Shown here: positions 48,330-60,800 of the stretch, piece by piece
Layout: each line of letters starts with the position of its first letter
Numbering within the stretch: position 1 is the first letter of the stretch
Assembly: GCA_958295665.1 (NCBI GenBank)
Contig: OY282560.1
Coordinates: forward strand, 141,476,091-141,540,090
Origin: Tipula vernalis
Lineage: Eukaryota > Arthropoda > Insecta > Diptera > Tipulidae
DNA: 64,000 bases
Reading direction: 5' to 3'
Made by a program: the position numbers and the translations under genes
The notes under the pieces: generated by a model
Databases searched by the model: none
The model's input: only the letters and a program-made list of their open reading frames with translations
Told to the model about the DNA's origin: nothing

Positions 48330-48545
48330 GTTTGATCAAGTACGACCGTTAATTAAGTCCGCATACAAATCAAATCAAATTAATTAGCTTTTGTGTGGGG
48401 AATTAATTAATTTTTAATTATGAATGAAATCCACTGCGGAATTAATTCATTTTTAAACATGAATTAATTTCGCGACGAAAAAAACCGTTTAATTCAGTCC
48501 AATAAGTCGTTTTTCATGAATTAATTTGAATCTTCGGAATTTATT
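48330..48545. repeat. Cluster of AATTAATT dyad repeats, copy 2
   Basis: GCGGAATTAATTCATTTTTA and ATGAATTAATTTCGC-type blocks like those at 3780-4260. The unit is itself an imperfect dyad. Confidence 0.5.
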
Positions 48546-49983
48546 GCGCTTCAACAGTGAAAACATATTTTAGTTTCTTCCATTAGGATGCATTCATCAC
48601 TATTTCGTATGGCTTGTAATGTAGGGAAAATCTGAAAATGTGACATTTATGTAATCTTTGACAAAACAAAAATGGCGCGCAATTCAAATTCTAAAGTTCG
48701 CAAGGAGAGAGTTCTTTTATTGTTTGGTGTAAATTTAAAAATCATCGAGAGAATAATAAACTTCGGGATATAAAGTTTGATTTAAATTTGATTGTTTCTT
48801 TCGCGCCATTCAAGATCTAAATTGAAAAAATTGAATCAATCTTGATTCTAGATTTGGTGTTTTGTTTGGACTATAATCCTATTGGAAAAGTAATACTAAG
48901 CTGAAGAAAAACACCCGAATGCTTCTTAGTCAAGCGACTTTTTATCTCTAAAAAGAACTGGTTGGTATATCAACGGTACCTAAGCATACCCTCACACCTG
49001 TGATATTTTAATGTATACTAGCTGGGTTTCTTTCACTTCGTGTTTTACCTTTCCTTCGTCTATTCCCATCAAATCAACTTTATTGTCCTGTATTGAAATA
49101 TTGCCTATACAGTTGCCAGTGATTTTTGAAATTGGTGAACCGATCTTCTAGTTGTGCGACAATTGGAATTGAGTAAATTATACTTTCTATAATACATTTG
49201 ATTTTGTTTACTTAATCTTAATTTGCGATAAAATAAACGAAACCATATAAATCGGTCGTGGGTTGTAAAATTAATTGCAGTGAAAGCTGTGAATTCAGAC
49301 GAAATGATGAATTTGTTGATGACCTATAAAAAATGATCTTTACAATTTACTTTCGGATGGCAAAAAAAAAAGGGAAAAGACTATTAAATATTCTTTACGT
49401 ATTATTATAATGGTTAAGCTACACTTGAATGTATTCGAGGATCAAAATAAACACAATACGTTGAAATATCGCCTCAAGTGGAAACCACTTTTTAATTCTG
49501 TATCTACGAGTATCTATAACCAGGAAATAATTTTTCACACAAATTAAAATTAACCGTAAACACCGTACACAATAACGTAATTATATCTGCTGTAATCATT
49601 GATACAGCAGACATAAATCTAGATTCCGCTAATACAGATAATATTCAAATGTAATTATAGAATCATAATACCGTGTTTCGTTATGCGCCAAACAAGTAGA
49701 ACGACTCTAAATAAAGTGATCATATTTAAATTTTCATTTTCATTTTCAAGGAAATCAAGTTAAATTAATTATTATTAAATTACTAAATTATAATTAGATT
49801 TTTTATTTTCTATACTACACACATTTTTTTATTAATTGATTGGAGAACAATTTAGACGCGCGCTGTACGATGTTCAATGTGGTGGAAAATATTTTTTTTT
49901 TTTTAACCGTTTGGGATATTCAATCAAATTACCTTGAACTTAAAAAGTATTTACATTAACAAAAAAACTACTTTAACTTGCAG
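48546..49983. other. 3' end of the large intron
   Basis: AT-rich with no gene recognised. It ends with the acceptor TTGCAG at 49978-49983 feeding the RhoGEF exon at 49984. Confidence 0.5.
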
Positions 49984-52604
49984 AAATCATTGAAACCAGT
50001 GACGACGGTGATTATGAATCAACAGGCATCTCAACCCAAATATTCCCCCGACGCAGTCCATTACGGCGCAGTTTTAGTGAGCGCCGCAATAGTAACAGTT
50101 CAGACATAACGAAAAATGATATTGTATTTTTGGATACAATGGCATTACGAATGAAACCGATTCGAAAAGATTCACGTACCATATTCATTCGACAACTGGA
50201 GGAAAAACTTAAACCAGTGGTTAAACTACCGGATCATCCACCGGAAATAGAACCAAGTCCAGATTATTCAGAAAACGAAAAAACATCTAGTGATTCATCG
50301 TGCTCAGGCTACGATGATGATAATATTTACGAAGATTATTCGCCAACAATAAATGTGATCGTTAATAATTTAAAAGAGCCTCAGCCCAAGTCCAAAAATA
50401 TTAATAAAACCGTGGTGACCGTTTCACAACCACCATCATCGCCTCAAATTATTTTCAATAAAGAATCACCGGCTATTCATCGTCTCGAGATTAAGCACGA
50501 TGAAACTATTGCCGACTGTGAATCATCCAAGAAAACATCCATTATGATAAGCGGTGATGATTGTTATTCGACAGTCAACGTTAACAATAATACACCAATT
50601 TATCAATCGTCTGTTGTGGTTAACGATGAAAACTTATTAGAAGCAACATCCGGAATTTTAAAATCCTCCTCAAACACAATAACAATTAGTGTGGGGGCAA
50701 AACGAACACCGGACGAGGAAATGATTTACCAGAACAATAAAATTAACACGCTTCTCAGTGGAAATGGAAGTAAATCAATCATCCCGATTGTTAACAATCG
50801 AGGCGGTAGCACACTTATTAAGCTAGACTATAATGATCCAAGCAGTAACGAAATTGCTAAACTATTGAGAAATCCTGTTGAAGCGGTAAAACGAAATTTA
50901 ATTCCGCATGTATGCGGAAAAACGGATGAACCTGATGAGACTCAAACTAATGAAGCAAATGAAACACCAAATTTGATTGATGGTGATGAAAAACAGTTGA
51001 TCGATCGCGACAGTTTCATAACAAAACTGCTTGAAGACCCAACTCTTGCCAATTTAGCCGATGGTCTAGACAACGACCTCATCGCCAAACTGATCGAGAA
51101 TTCATTAATTCGTTTGAAGGAAACTCGTCATACGCTTGATTTGAATGGAACCAAAGATGAGGAGAGCATGACTAAACTAATTGACATATCACTTGAAAAG
51201 ATTAAGGAGGAACGACAAAAAATACTTGACGAAACAAAGGTGGCGGAACCAACGGTGGACGATAACAAAGATGCGCAAAGTAATCGAGATAGTGTTAGTT
51301 CCGGAAATAGTTATCTATCAGCTAATTATGAGTTATTTGATTTTGATAAAAATGGAAATATGCCGAATAATAATAATGGCACGACCGACGACCTTTCAGA
51401 TTGCTACCAAAGTTGTTCGAGTGAACTAACCGCAGACGAAGACGGAAATTTGACACGAAGTAAGTTTTATCAAATGCTTGTGGATGCCACTCTATCCGAA
51501 ATCGAAATTTCGACTAATATCGACGATGATCACCATTACGAATCAATTCGATTAAATGGCGGTGATCCAATATATGAAGAAATCACCGATATTCCACCTC
51601 CGTTGCCGCTGAGTGCACCACCGGATATTGAGATGGAAAAGAAAAATTCCCGATCAATTTTCGAGGGCGCCTCAAAATATGATATTCTATCGTATTTAGT
51701 TGATGCCAAAGAACGGGGTATAGTGCCTGAGGAATCCTATGCCTATAATTTTACTAGTGCCAATGATATAATCTTAGAAGAAAATACGACCGATACTGAA
51801 TCGACCAAAAACTGTAAAAACTCTAAAAAAGATCTGCACGGTAGACAAAATTCTGATATAATCAGCCGAATGAGTCATATATCAAATGTAAGTGACTCTA
51901 GTATGGATGATAGCAGCTTACTGCTTAATGATAAAATCAATATGCATCGCAAATCGTCGGCTGATATTGAACGCAATGATTCGGGTGTCGGTTCCGAAAC
52001 GAGTAAAAGCTGTCGCAGTCGATATCAAATCTCACCGAATATGTTAAACGAGAAAAATTGCCCAATTCACTTGTGTGAAGATTGTGATGGTACAGTTGAA
52101 ACACAAATCACTGATTCAGGTGTTCTGTTCGCTCCACTCGTATGTCGAAAATGTGCAAAGAAAAGGGCCGAGCGTAAAGAGATCATAACCGAAATTGTCG
52201 AAACGGAAGAAAAATATGGACGGGATTTACAAATAATCCTTGAAGAATTCTATCAACCGATGTTAGTTGCTGGTTTATTAACGCAAGACCAACTCTCTGC
52301 AATCTTTTTGAACACAGAAGAATTGCTTGAGAATAATCAAGCTCTATCGGAGCGGATGCGCGACGCCTTAGATATTGCAAACGAACAAGGAGACGATGAT
52401 CTACTAACCGTTAATATTGGGCGATTAGTTTTAGATGCCGCACCAATGCTGCACGCATTCGAAAGTTATTGTGTACGACAAGCTGCATCTAGTCTATTGC
52501 TGGCCAATTTGGAGAAGGAAAAAGAATTGTTGCGAATATTTTTACGAGTATCACAAATGGAAAACACTGTTCTGCGACGCATGAATCTAAATTCATTTTT
52601 AATG
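49984..52604 (+). CDS. RhoGEF exon: linker, second Cys cluster and first two thirds of the DH domain
   Basis: The exon starts after AG at 49983 with two bases completing the split codon, and codes residues 661-1534. Most is acidic, Ser/Asn-rich linker with a proline motif DIPPPLPLSAPP (about 1197-1208) next to YEEI. A cysteine cluster, C1353-x4-C1358-x2-C1361 and C1381-x2-C1384, precedes the DH domain. That domain begins about residue 1393 (EIITEIVETEEKYGRDL, the CR1 helix) and continues through the CR2-like LENNQALSERM region and FESYCVRQAASSLLL. It ends at FLM before the donor GTAAGT at 52605. The exon ends in phase 0. DH domains catalyse nucleotide exchange on Rho-family GTPases; the target GTPase cannot be told from the sequence. 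Confidence 0.92.
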
Positions 52605-52674
52605 GTAAGTAAATGCGACGCACATAAGCTCAAGATCTTAATTGTTACCCAATTTCTATTCTCTCTAAATTCAG

Positions 52675-53070
52675 GTTCCTGTCCAACGAGTTACAAAATA
52701 CCCTCTTCTATTGGCACGTCTCTATAAAGTTACACCACCGCACCTAGACGGACGAGAATCTTTAAAGCAAGCACAGGAAAAAATTGAATTACACTTAAAT
52801 CATATGAACCGTGAGGCAAAAGATGTGCCCACCAAATTATGGCGTCGCATATCTTCGTCTAGCCCAAATCGTCGATCTTCTTGTGAGATTGATATGATAA
52901 ATATAAAACTACGTAAAATGGCTGTTGATATATTGGAATGGAATCACGATGAGGTGCGATTTGCCGTTGAAGGACGGTTATTGTATACTCAACCGACGGA
53001 TAATAATTGGAGAAAAGGGCGAACGATTAAATTAACTCATGTGTATGCATTACTTGTTACAAATGGAAAG
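52675..53070 (+). CDS. RhoGEF exon: DH signature helix and start of PH domain
   Basis: Follows a 70-bp intron (acceptor TTCAG to 52674) and codes residues 1535-1666 in phase 0. It opens with VPVQRVTKYPLLLARLYK, the CR3 signature of DH domains, so the DH splits exactly before CR3. The DH ends near residue 1580. A linker KLWRRISSSSPNRRSS follows, and then the PH-like domain starts (RFAVEGRLLYTQ ... WRKGRTIKLTHVYALLVTNGK). The donor is GTAAGT at 53071. Confidence 0.95.
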
Positions 53071-53135
53071 GTAAGTGTACCTATTAAGTTAAGGTAAATA
53101 AAGAAAGCTACTCTAATGAAAATATTTATTTCCAG

Positions 53136-53363
53136 CCAAGCGCTAATTATAAAGCTGATCGAGCAATGAGTGAACCGCTGAATTTTCCACGACACACCGG
53201 AATACGTGAATCATCACTGTTATTGGTGAGGGAGAAGGGGGGTCGATACACTTTATTACGAGAACCTTTATTCCTTGATCGATGTATTGTTTGCACTGAA
53301 GCCGATTGGGATGATTATTTTGAAGTACAAGAAATTTCTTCAAAAGACACTTTTATATTCAAG
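53136..53363 (+). CDS. RhoGEF exon: central PH domain
   Basis: Acceptor TCCAG ends at 53135 and donor GTAAAT starts at 53364. It codes residues 1667-1742 in phase 0. The sequence (SSLLLVREKGGRYTLLREPLFL and DDYFEVQEISSKDTFIFK) has the alternating beta-strand pattern of a PH domain, with a loop insertion near the exon start. PH domains next to DH usually aid membrane or GTPase contact. Confidence 0.92.
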
Positions 53364-53483
53364 GTAAATGTTAATAAGATCGATAGTGCAGTTTATTAAG
53401 CCCCTAAAGTTATGCAATTTAAGATCGATTCAAATTGTAAACTAACCCTGATAATCTAATTTTATTATTTTCTCGTCTTTCAG

Positions 53484-53615
53484 GCTGAAGACAGTACACG
53501 CACAAAACATTGGTACACCCAACTTCAATATCATGCTCAGGGCATGGGTGCATGGCGTAAACGACGCAATGCGCTCGCCAACATTATGATCAATGGAATG
53601 ATGACACGAACCTAA
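53484..53615 (+). CDS. RhoGEF terminal coding exon: PH C-terminal helix and stop
   Basis: Acceptor TTTCAG ends at 53483. The exon codes residues 1743-1785 and ends at TAA 53613-53615. AEDSTRTKHWYTQLQYHA is the PH C-terminal helix with its characteristic Trp. The protein ends shortly after in a basic tail (WRKRRNALANIMI...). The total visible coding length is 5,358 nt including the stop, with every junction in frame. Confidence 0.93.
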   Translation, partial: AEDSTRTKHWYTQLQYHAQGMGAWRKRRNALANIMINGMMTRT

Positions 53616-54106
53616 TTTAATTTATATGTTAAATTGGGAAACTATAAATATCTTAAACAATTTTTTTTCTTTGTTAATTAATTATTTGGAACTTTAAATA
53701 TTTATTTTTTAAATTTAATTCACATTTTACTGTTTTGTATAAAACTATAAATAAATATATTTAAAAAACTTATTAAAATTAACATAAATATAAAATTATT
53801 AATATTCTTTGTATTTCTTGTAGATTGTTTTAATTTTTTTTTTTTGTTTTAATTAATTTTTAAAAATATTTTACGTTAATGGTTAAATTGATAATATAAA
53901 TAATTAATGCCTATATAAATTTATTAAAAAATTGAAATAATAATAATTATTATAATATTGGTAGTTATAGAATTTTAAAAATGAAATAAAAATTGTGGAA
54001 TAAAATGCAAAGTTAATTAAAAAAAAAAAAAGTTAGTGTTTTAATTAGAGATATTTACCAGCAGGTGTTTGTTCTTGGTGTTGAAATAGTCATTATTAGG
54101 CCAGCC
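53616..54106 (+). other. Probable 3' UTR and downstream flank
   Basis: Very AT-rich, with no coding. Several polyadenylation hexamers are present, so the exact transcript end is uncertain. Confidence 0.55.
53750..53755 (+). terminator. AATAAA polyadenylation signal (candidate)
   Basis: First AATAAA after the stop, 135 bp downstream. Further AATAAA hexamers occur at 53985-53990 and 53999-54004, so alternative 3' ends are possible. Confidence 0.5.
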
Positions 54107-54120
54107 ACACACCAAAGAAA

Positions 54121-54450
54121 CCTAGCAAACGGCGCAGTGGTTAAAGCTGCGGCGGTTGGATCTGGAGGTACCGGGTTCGAATCCCTTATAGGGGCGGGAT
54201 GCAAAAAGGATTTTTCATCATCTGATTACGATCGGCGATGAAGATGAACACGACCCCCTGTTTGAGGGTGCAGAATCCATGGGCCGACTTATCTTTCATG
54301 TCAGCACTACAGGTTGGCATGAAGCAATGCAATGTGCAGGTAGTTTTCAAATACGGATCTGTAGCCGCCCGTCCTCGATTTGGCGCTACTCCAGGCGTAA
54401 AGTAGGACGGTAAAAAATAAATCAAGAACAAACAACAACACAACAACAAC
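54121..54450 (+). mobile_element. Intact tRNA-derived SINE with target duplication
   Basis: The tRNA-like head has an A box, AGTGGTTAAAGCTG (54131-54144), and a canonical B box, GGGTTCGAATCCC (about 54172-54184). A body of about 240 bp and an (ACAACA)n-type tail ending at 54450 follow. A perfect 14-bp duplication ACACACCAAAGAAA flanks it (54107-54120 and 54451-54464). The Pol III promoter and clean flanks point to a recent insertion by a LINE. Related fragments are at 42220-42305 and 45505-45605. Confidence 0.92.
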
Positions 54451-54464
54451 ACACACCAAAGAAA

Positions 54465-54769
54465 ATGTGAAACAGATATATAGTATTTCGGGATCTCCAG
54501 CAATATCTTACTTTCGTTGATGCTGCCTCCAAAGCGTTTCAGGTGCTCCGATTGCGAAAAGGAAAAAGATTTCCTAGCCATCATAAACTAGACAATTTTA
54601 TGAATACGATAAGATGATGCCACTATGATGGGTCCAAGAATTGTTTTAAAACAAAAAAACATTTTTTGATGATTATTGCTCTACTTACTTAACACCCCTC
54701 CGCTAGTCTATATTTGAAATCATTACAATTCAAAACATTTTTGAAATAAATATATTCGGAGCACAATTG
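54465..54769. other. Spacer between SINE and satellite
   Basis: No gene recognised. The part toward 54740-54769 may be the decayed end of the inverted monomer next to it. Confidence 0.4.
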
Positions 54770-54881
54770 CAGATTTAAGAATTTCTTTGACTCGAATTTT
54801 CTGTGAAATGTATGGAAATTATTAAGCAATCTGAATGTACATTGGAACAACACACACAGGTCCCGAAATCTATCTTTATAG
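54770..54881 (-). repeat. Diverged satellite monomer in inverted orientation at the array edge
   Basis: The plus strand here (GAATTTTCTGTGAAATGTAT ... AAGCAATCTGAATGTA ... CAGGTCCCGAAATCTAT) matches the minus strand of the adjacent satellite monomer (GAATTTTCTAAGAAATGTTT ... GAGCAATCAAAATGAA ... CAGGTCCCGAAACCTAT). It is clearly diverged and joined head-to-head to the first direct monomer at about 54881. Confidence 0.8.
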
Positions 54882-57800
54882 GTGTTTTTGGGCAGCAAAA
54901 ATCTAAAATGGTCCGATTACGATGGTTGATACCTCTATCAATAGCTTTCGGGACCTGTAATTGCTGTGACAATTTTCATTTTGATTGCTCGATTATTTCT
55001 AAACATTTCTTACAAAATTCAATTTTATTGAAAATCAACTGTGCTATAGCCCACAAGTTTTTGGGCGGCAAAAATCTAAAATGGTCCGATTACGATGGTT
55101 GATACCTCTATCAATAGCTTTCGGGACCTGTAATTGCTGTGACAATTTTCATTTTGATTGCTCGATTATTTCTAAAAATTTCTTAGAAAATTCAATTTTA
55201 TTGAAAATCAACTGTGCTATATAGCCCACAAGTTTTTGGGCGGCAAAAATCTAAAATGGTCCGATTACGATGGTTGATACCTCTATCAATAGGTTTCGGG
55301 ACCTATAATTGCTGTGAAAATTTTCATTTTGATTGCTCGATTATTTCTAAACATTTCTTAGAAAATTCAATTTTATTGAAAATCAACTGTGCTATAGCCC
55401 ACAAGTTTTTGGGCGGCAAAAATCTAAAATGGTCCGATTACGATGGTTGATACCTCTATCAATAGGTTTCGGGACCTATAATTGCTGTGAAAATTTTCAT
55501 TTTGATTGCTCGATTATTTCTAAACATTTCTTAGAAAATTCAATTTTATTGAAAATCAACTGTGCTATAGCCCACAAGTTTTTGGGCGGCAAAAATCTAA
55601 AATGGTCCGATTACGATGGTTGATACCTCTATCAATAGGTTTCGGGACCTGTAATTGCTGTGACAATTTTCATTTTGATTGCTCGATTATTTCTAAACAT
55701 TTCTTAGAAAATTCAATTTTATTGAAAATCAACTGTGCTATAGCCTACAAGTTTTTGGGTGGCAAAAATCTAAAATGGTCCGATTACGATGGTTGATACC
55801 TCTATCAATAGGTTTCGGGACCTGTAATTGCTGTGACAAATTTCATTTTGATTGCTCGATTATTTCTATGCATTTCTTAGAAAATTCAATTTTATTGAAA
55901 ATCAACTGTGCTATAGTCCACAAGATTTTGGGCGGCAAAAATCTAAAATGGTCCGATTACGATGGTTGATACCTCTATCAATAGCTTTCGGGACCTGTAA
56001 TTGCTGTGACAATTTTGATTTTGATTGCTCGATTATTTCTAAAAATTTCTTAGAAAATTCAATTTTATTGAAAATCAACTGTGCTATAGCCCACAAGTTT
56101 TTGGGCGGCAAAAATCTAAAATGGTCCGATTACGATGGTTGATACCTCTATCAATAGCTTTCGGGACCTGTAATTGCTGTGACAATTTTCATTTTGATTG
56201 CTCGATTATTTCTATGCATTTCTTAGAAAATTCAATTTTATTGAAAATCAACTGTGCTATAGCCCACAAGTTTTTGGGCGGCAAAAATCTAAAATGGTCC
56301 GATTACGATGGTTGATACCTCTATCAATAGGTTTCGGGACCTGTAATTGCTGTGACAATTTTCAATTTGATTGCTCGATTATTTCTAAACATTTCTTAGA
56401 AAATTCAATTTTATTGAAAATCAACTGTGCTATAGCCTACAAGTTTTTGGGTGGCAAAAATCTAAAATGGTCCGATTACGATGGTTGATACCTCTATCAA
56501 TAGGTTTCGGAACCTGTAATTGCTGTGACAAATTTCATTTTGATTGCTCGATTATTTCTATGCATTTCTTAGAAAATTCAATTTTATTGAAAATCAACTG
56601 TGCTATAGTCCACAAGTTTTTGGGCGGCAAAAATCTAAAATGGTCCGATTACGATGGTTGATACCTCTATCAATAGCTTTCGGGACCTGTAATTGCTGTG
56701 ACAATTTTGATTTTGATTGCTCGATTATTTCTAAAAATTTCTTAGAAAATTCAATTTTATTGAAAATCAACTGTGATATAGCCCACAAGTTTTTGGGCGG
56801 CAAAAATCTAAAATGGTCCGATTACGATGGTTGATACCTCTATCAATAGCTTTCGGGACCTGTAATTGCTGTGACAATTTTCATTTTGATTGCTCGATTA
56901 TTTCTATGCATTTCTTAGAAAATTCAATTTTATTGAAAATCAACTGTGCTATAGCCCACAAGTTTTTGGGCGGCAAAAATCTAAAATGGTCCGGTTACGA
57001 TGGTTGATACCTCTATCAATAGGTTTCGGGACCTATAATTGCTGTGAAAATTTTCATTTTGATTGCTCGATTATTTCTAAACATTTCTTAGAAAATTCAA
57101 TTTTATTGAAAATCAACTGTGCTATAGCCCACAAGTTTTTGGGCGGCAAAAATCTAAAATGGTCCGATTACGATGGTTGATACCTCTATCAATAGGTTTC
57201 GGGACCTGTAATTGCTGTGACAATTTTCATTTTGATTGCTCGATTATTTCTAAACATTTCTTAGAAAATTCAATTTTATTGAAAATCAACTGTGCTATAG
57301 CCTACAAGTTTTTGGGTGGCAAAAATCTAAAATGGTCCGATTACGATGGTTGATACCTCTATCAATAGGTTTCGGGACCTGTAATTGCTGTGACAAATTT
57401 CATTTTGATTGCTCGATTATTTCTATGCATTTCTTAGAAAATTCAATTTTATTGAAAATCAACTGTGCTATAGTCCACAAGTTTTTGGGCGGCAAAAATC
57501 TAAAATGGTCCGATTACGATGGTTGATACCTCTATCAATAGGTTTCGGGACCTGTAATTGCTGTGACAATTTTCATTTTGATTGCTCGATTATTTCTAAA
57601 CATTTCTTAGAAAATTCAATTTTATTGAAAATCAACTGTGCTATAGCCCACAAGTTTTTGGGCGGCAAAAATCTAAAATAGTTCGATTACGATGGTTGAT
57701 ACCTCTATCAATAGGTTTCGGGACCTGTAATTGCTGTGACAATTTTCATTTTGATTGCTCGAATATTTCTAAATATTTCTTAGAAAATTCAATTTTTTTG

Positions 57801-60800
57801 AAAATCAACTGTGTGGTTGTAGCCCACAATTGTTTGGGCGGCAAAAATCTAAAATGGTCCGATTACGATGGTTGATACCTCTATCAATAGGTTTCGGGAC
57901 CTGTAATTGCTGTGACAATTTTCATTTTGATTGCTCGATTATTTCTATGCATTTCTTAGAAAATTCAATTTTATTGAAAATCAACTGTGCTATAGCCCAC
58001 AAATTTTTCGGCGGCAAAAATCTAAAATGGTCCGGTTACGATGGTTGATACCTCTATCAATAGGTTTCGGGACCTGTAATTGCTGTGACAATTTGCATTT
58101 TGATTGCTCGATTATTTCTATGCATTTCTTAGAAAATTCAATTTTATTGAAAATCAACTGTGCTATAGCCCACAAGTTTTTGGGCGGCAATTATCTAAAA
58201 TGGTCCGGTTACGATGGTTGATACCTCTATCAATAGGTTTCGGGACCTGTAATTGCTGTGACAATTTTCATTTTGATTGCTCTATTATTTCTAAACATTT
58301 CTTAGAAAATTCAATTTTATTGAAAATCAACTGTGCCATAGCCCACAAGTTTTTGGGCGGCAAAAATCTAAAATGGTTCGATTACGATGGTTGATACCTC
58401 TATCAATAGGTTTCGGGACCTGTAATTGCTGTGACAATTTTCATTTTGATTGCTCGAATATTTCTAAATATTTCTTAGAAAATTCAATTTTTTTAAAAAT
58501 CATCTGTGTGGTTGTAGTCCACAATTGTTTGGGCGGCAAAAATCTAAAATGGTCCGATTACGATGGTTGATACCTCTATCAATAGGTTTCGGGACCTGTA
58601 ATTGCTGTGACAATTTTCATTTTGATTGCTCGATTATTTCTATGCATTTATTAGAAAATTCAATTTAATTGAAAATCAACTGTGCTATAGCCCACAAGTT
58701 TTTGGGCGGCAATTATCTAAAATGGTCCGGTTACGATGGTTGATACCTCTATCAATAGGTTTCGGGACCTGTAATTTCTGTGACAATTTGCATTTTGATT
58801 GCTCGATTATTTCTAAACATTTCTTAGAAAATTCAATTTTATTGAAAATCAACTGTGCTGTAGCCCACAAGTTTTTGGGCGGCAAAAATCTAAAATGGTC
58901 CGATTACGATGGTTGATACCTCTATCAATAGGTTTCGGGACCTGTAATTGCTGTGACAATTTTCATTTTGATTGCTCGATTATTTCTATGCATTTATTAG
59001 AAAATTCAATTTTATTGAAAATCAACTGTGCTATAGCCCACAAGTTTTTGGGCGGCAATTATCTAAAATGGTCCGGTTACGATGGTTGATACCTCTATCA
59101 ATAGGTTTCGGGACCTGTAATTGCTGTGACAATTTTCATTTTGATTGCTCTATTATTTCTAAACATTTCTTAGAAAATTCAATTTTATTGAAAATCAACT
59201 GTGCTATAGCCCACAAGTTTTTGGGCGGCAAAAATCTAAAATGGTTCGATTACGATGGTTGATACCTCTATCAATAGGTTTCGGGACCTGTAATTGCTGT
59301 GACAATTTTCATTTTGATTGCTCGAATATTTCTAAATATTTCTTAGAAAATTCAATTTTTTTGAAAATCAACTGTGTGGTTGTAGCCCACAATTGTTTGG
59401 GCGGCAAAAATCTAAAATGGTCCGATTACGATGGTTGATACCTCTATCAATAGGTTTCGGGATATCGAACCTGTAATTGCTGTGACAATTTTCATTTTGA
59501 TTGCTCGATTATTTCTATGCATTTATTAGAAAATTCAATTTTATTGAAAATCAACTGTGCTATAGCCCACAAGTTTTTGGGCGGCAATTATCTAAAATGG
59601 TCCGGTTACGATGGTTGATACCTCTATCAATAGGTTTCGGGACCTGTAATTTCTGTGACAATTTGCATTTTGATTGCTCGATTATTTCTAAACATTTCTT
59701 AGAAAATTCAATTTTATTGAAAATCAACTGTGCTATAGCCCACAAGTTTTTGGGCGGCAAAAATCTAAAATGGTTCGATTACGATGGTTGATACCTCTAT
59801 CAATAGGTTTCGGGACCTGTAATTGCTGTGACAATTTTCATTTTGATTGCTCAATTATTTCTATGCATTTATTAGAAAATTCAATTTTATTGAAAATCAA
59901 CTGTGCTATAGCCCACAAGTTTTTGGGCGGCAAAAATCTAAAATGGTCCGATTACGATGGTTGATACCTCTATCAATAGGTTTCGGGACCTGTAATTGCT
60001 GTGACAATTTTCATTTTGATTGCTCGATTATTTCTAAACATTTCTTAGAAAATTCAATTTTATTGAAAATCAACTGTGCTATAGCCCACAAGTTTTTGGG
60101 CGGCAAAAATCTGAAATGGTTCGATTACGATGGTTGATACCTCTATCAATAGGTTTCGGGACCTGTAATTGCTGTGACAATTTTCATTTTGATTGCTCGA
60201 ATATTTCTAAATATTTCTTAGAAAATTCAATTTTTTTGAAAATCAACTGTGTGGTTGTAGCCCACAATTGTTTGGGCGGCAAAAATCTAAAATGGTCCGA
60301 TTACGATGGTTGATACCTCTATCAATAGGTTTCGGGACCTGTAATTGCTGTGACAATTTTCATTTTGATTGCTCGATTATTTCTATGCATTTCTTAGAAA
60401 ATTCAATTTTATTGAAAATCAACTGTGCTATAGCCCACAAATTTTTCGGCGGCAAAAATCTAAAATGGTCCGATTACGATGGTTGATACCTCTATCAATA
60501 GGTTTCGGGACCTGTAATTGCTGTGAAAATTTTCATTTTGATTGCTCGATTATTTCTATGCATTTCTTAGAAAATTCAATTTTATTGAAAATCAACTGTG
60601 CTATAGCCCACAAGTTTTTGGGCAGCAAAAATCTAAAATGGTCCGATTACGATGGTTGATACCTCTATCAATAGCTTTCGGGACCTGTAATTGCTGTGAC
60701 AATTTTCATTTTGATTGCTCGATTATTTCTATGCATTTCTTAGAAAATTCAATTTTATTGAAAATCAACTGTGCTATAGCCCACAAGTTTTTGGGCAGCA

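Noticed and set aside
54131..54184. A functional tRNA gene
   Set aside because: A and B boxes are present, but the sequence does not close into a proper acceptor stem and continues into a SINE body with target duplications.
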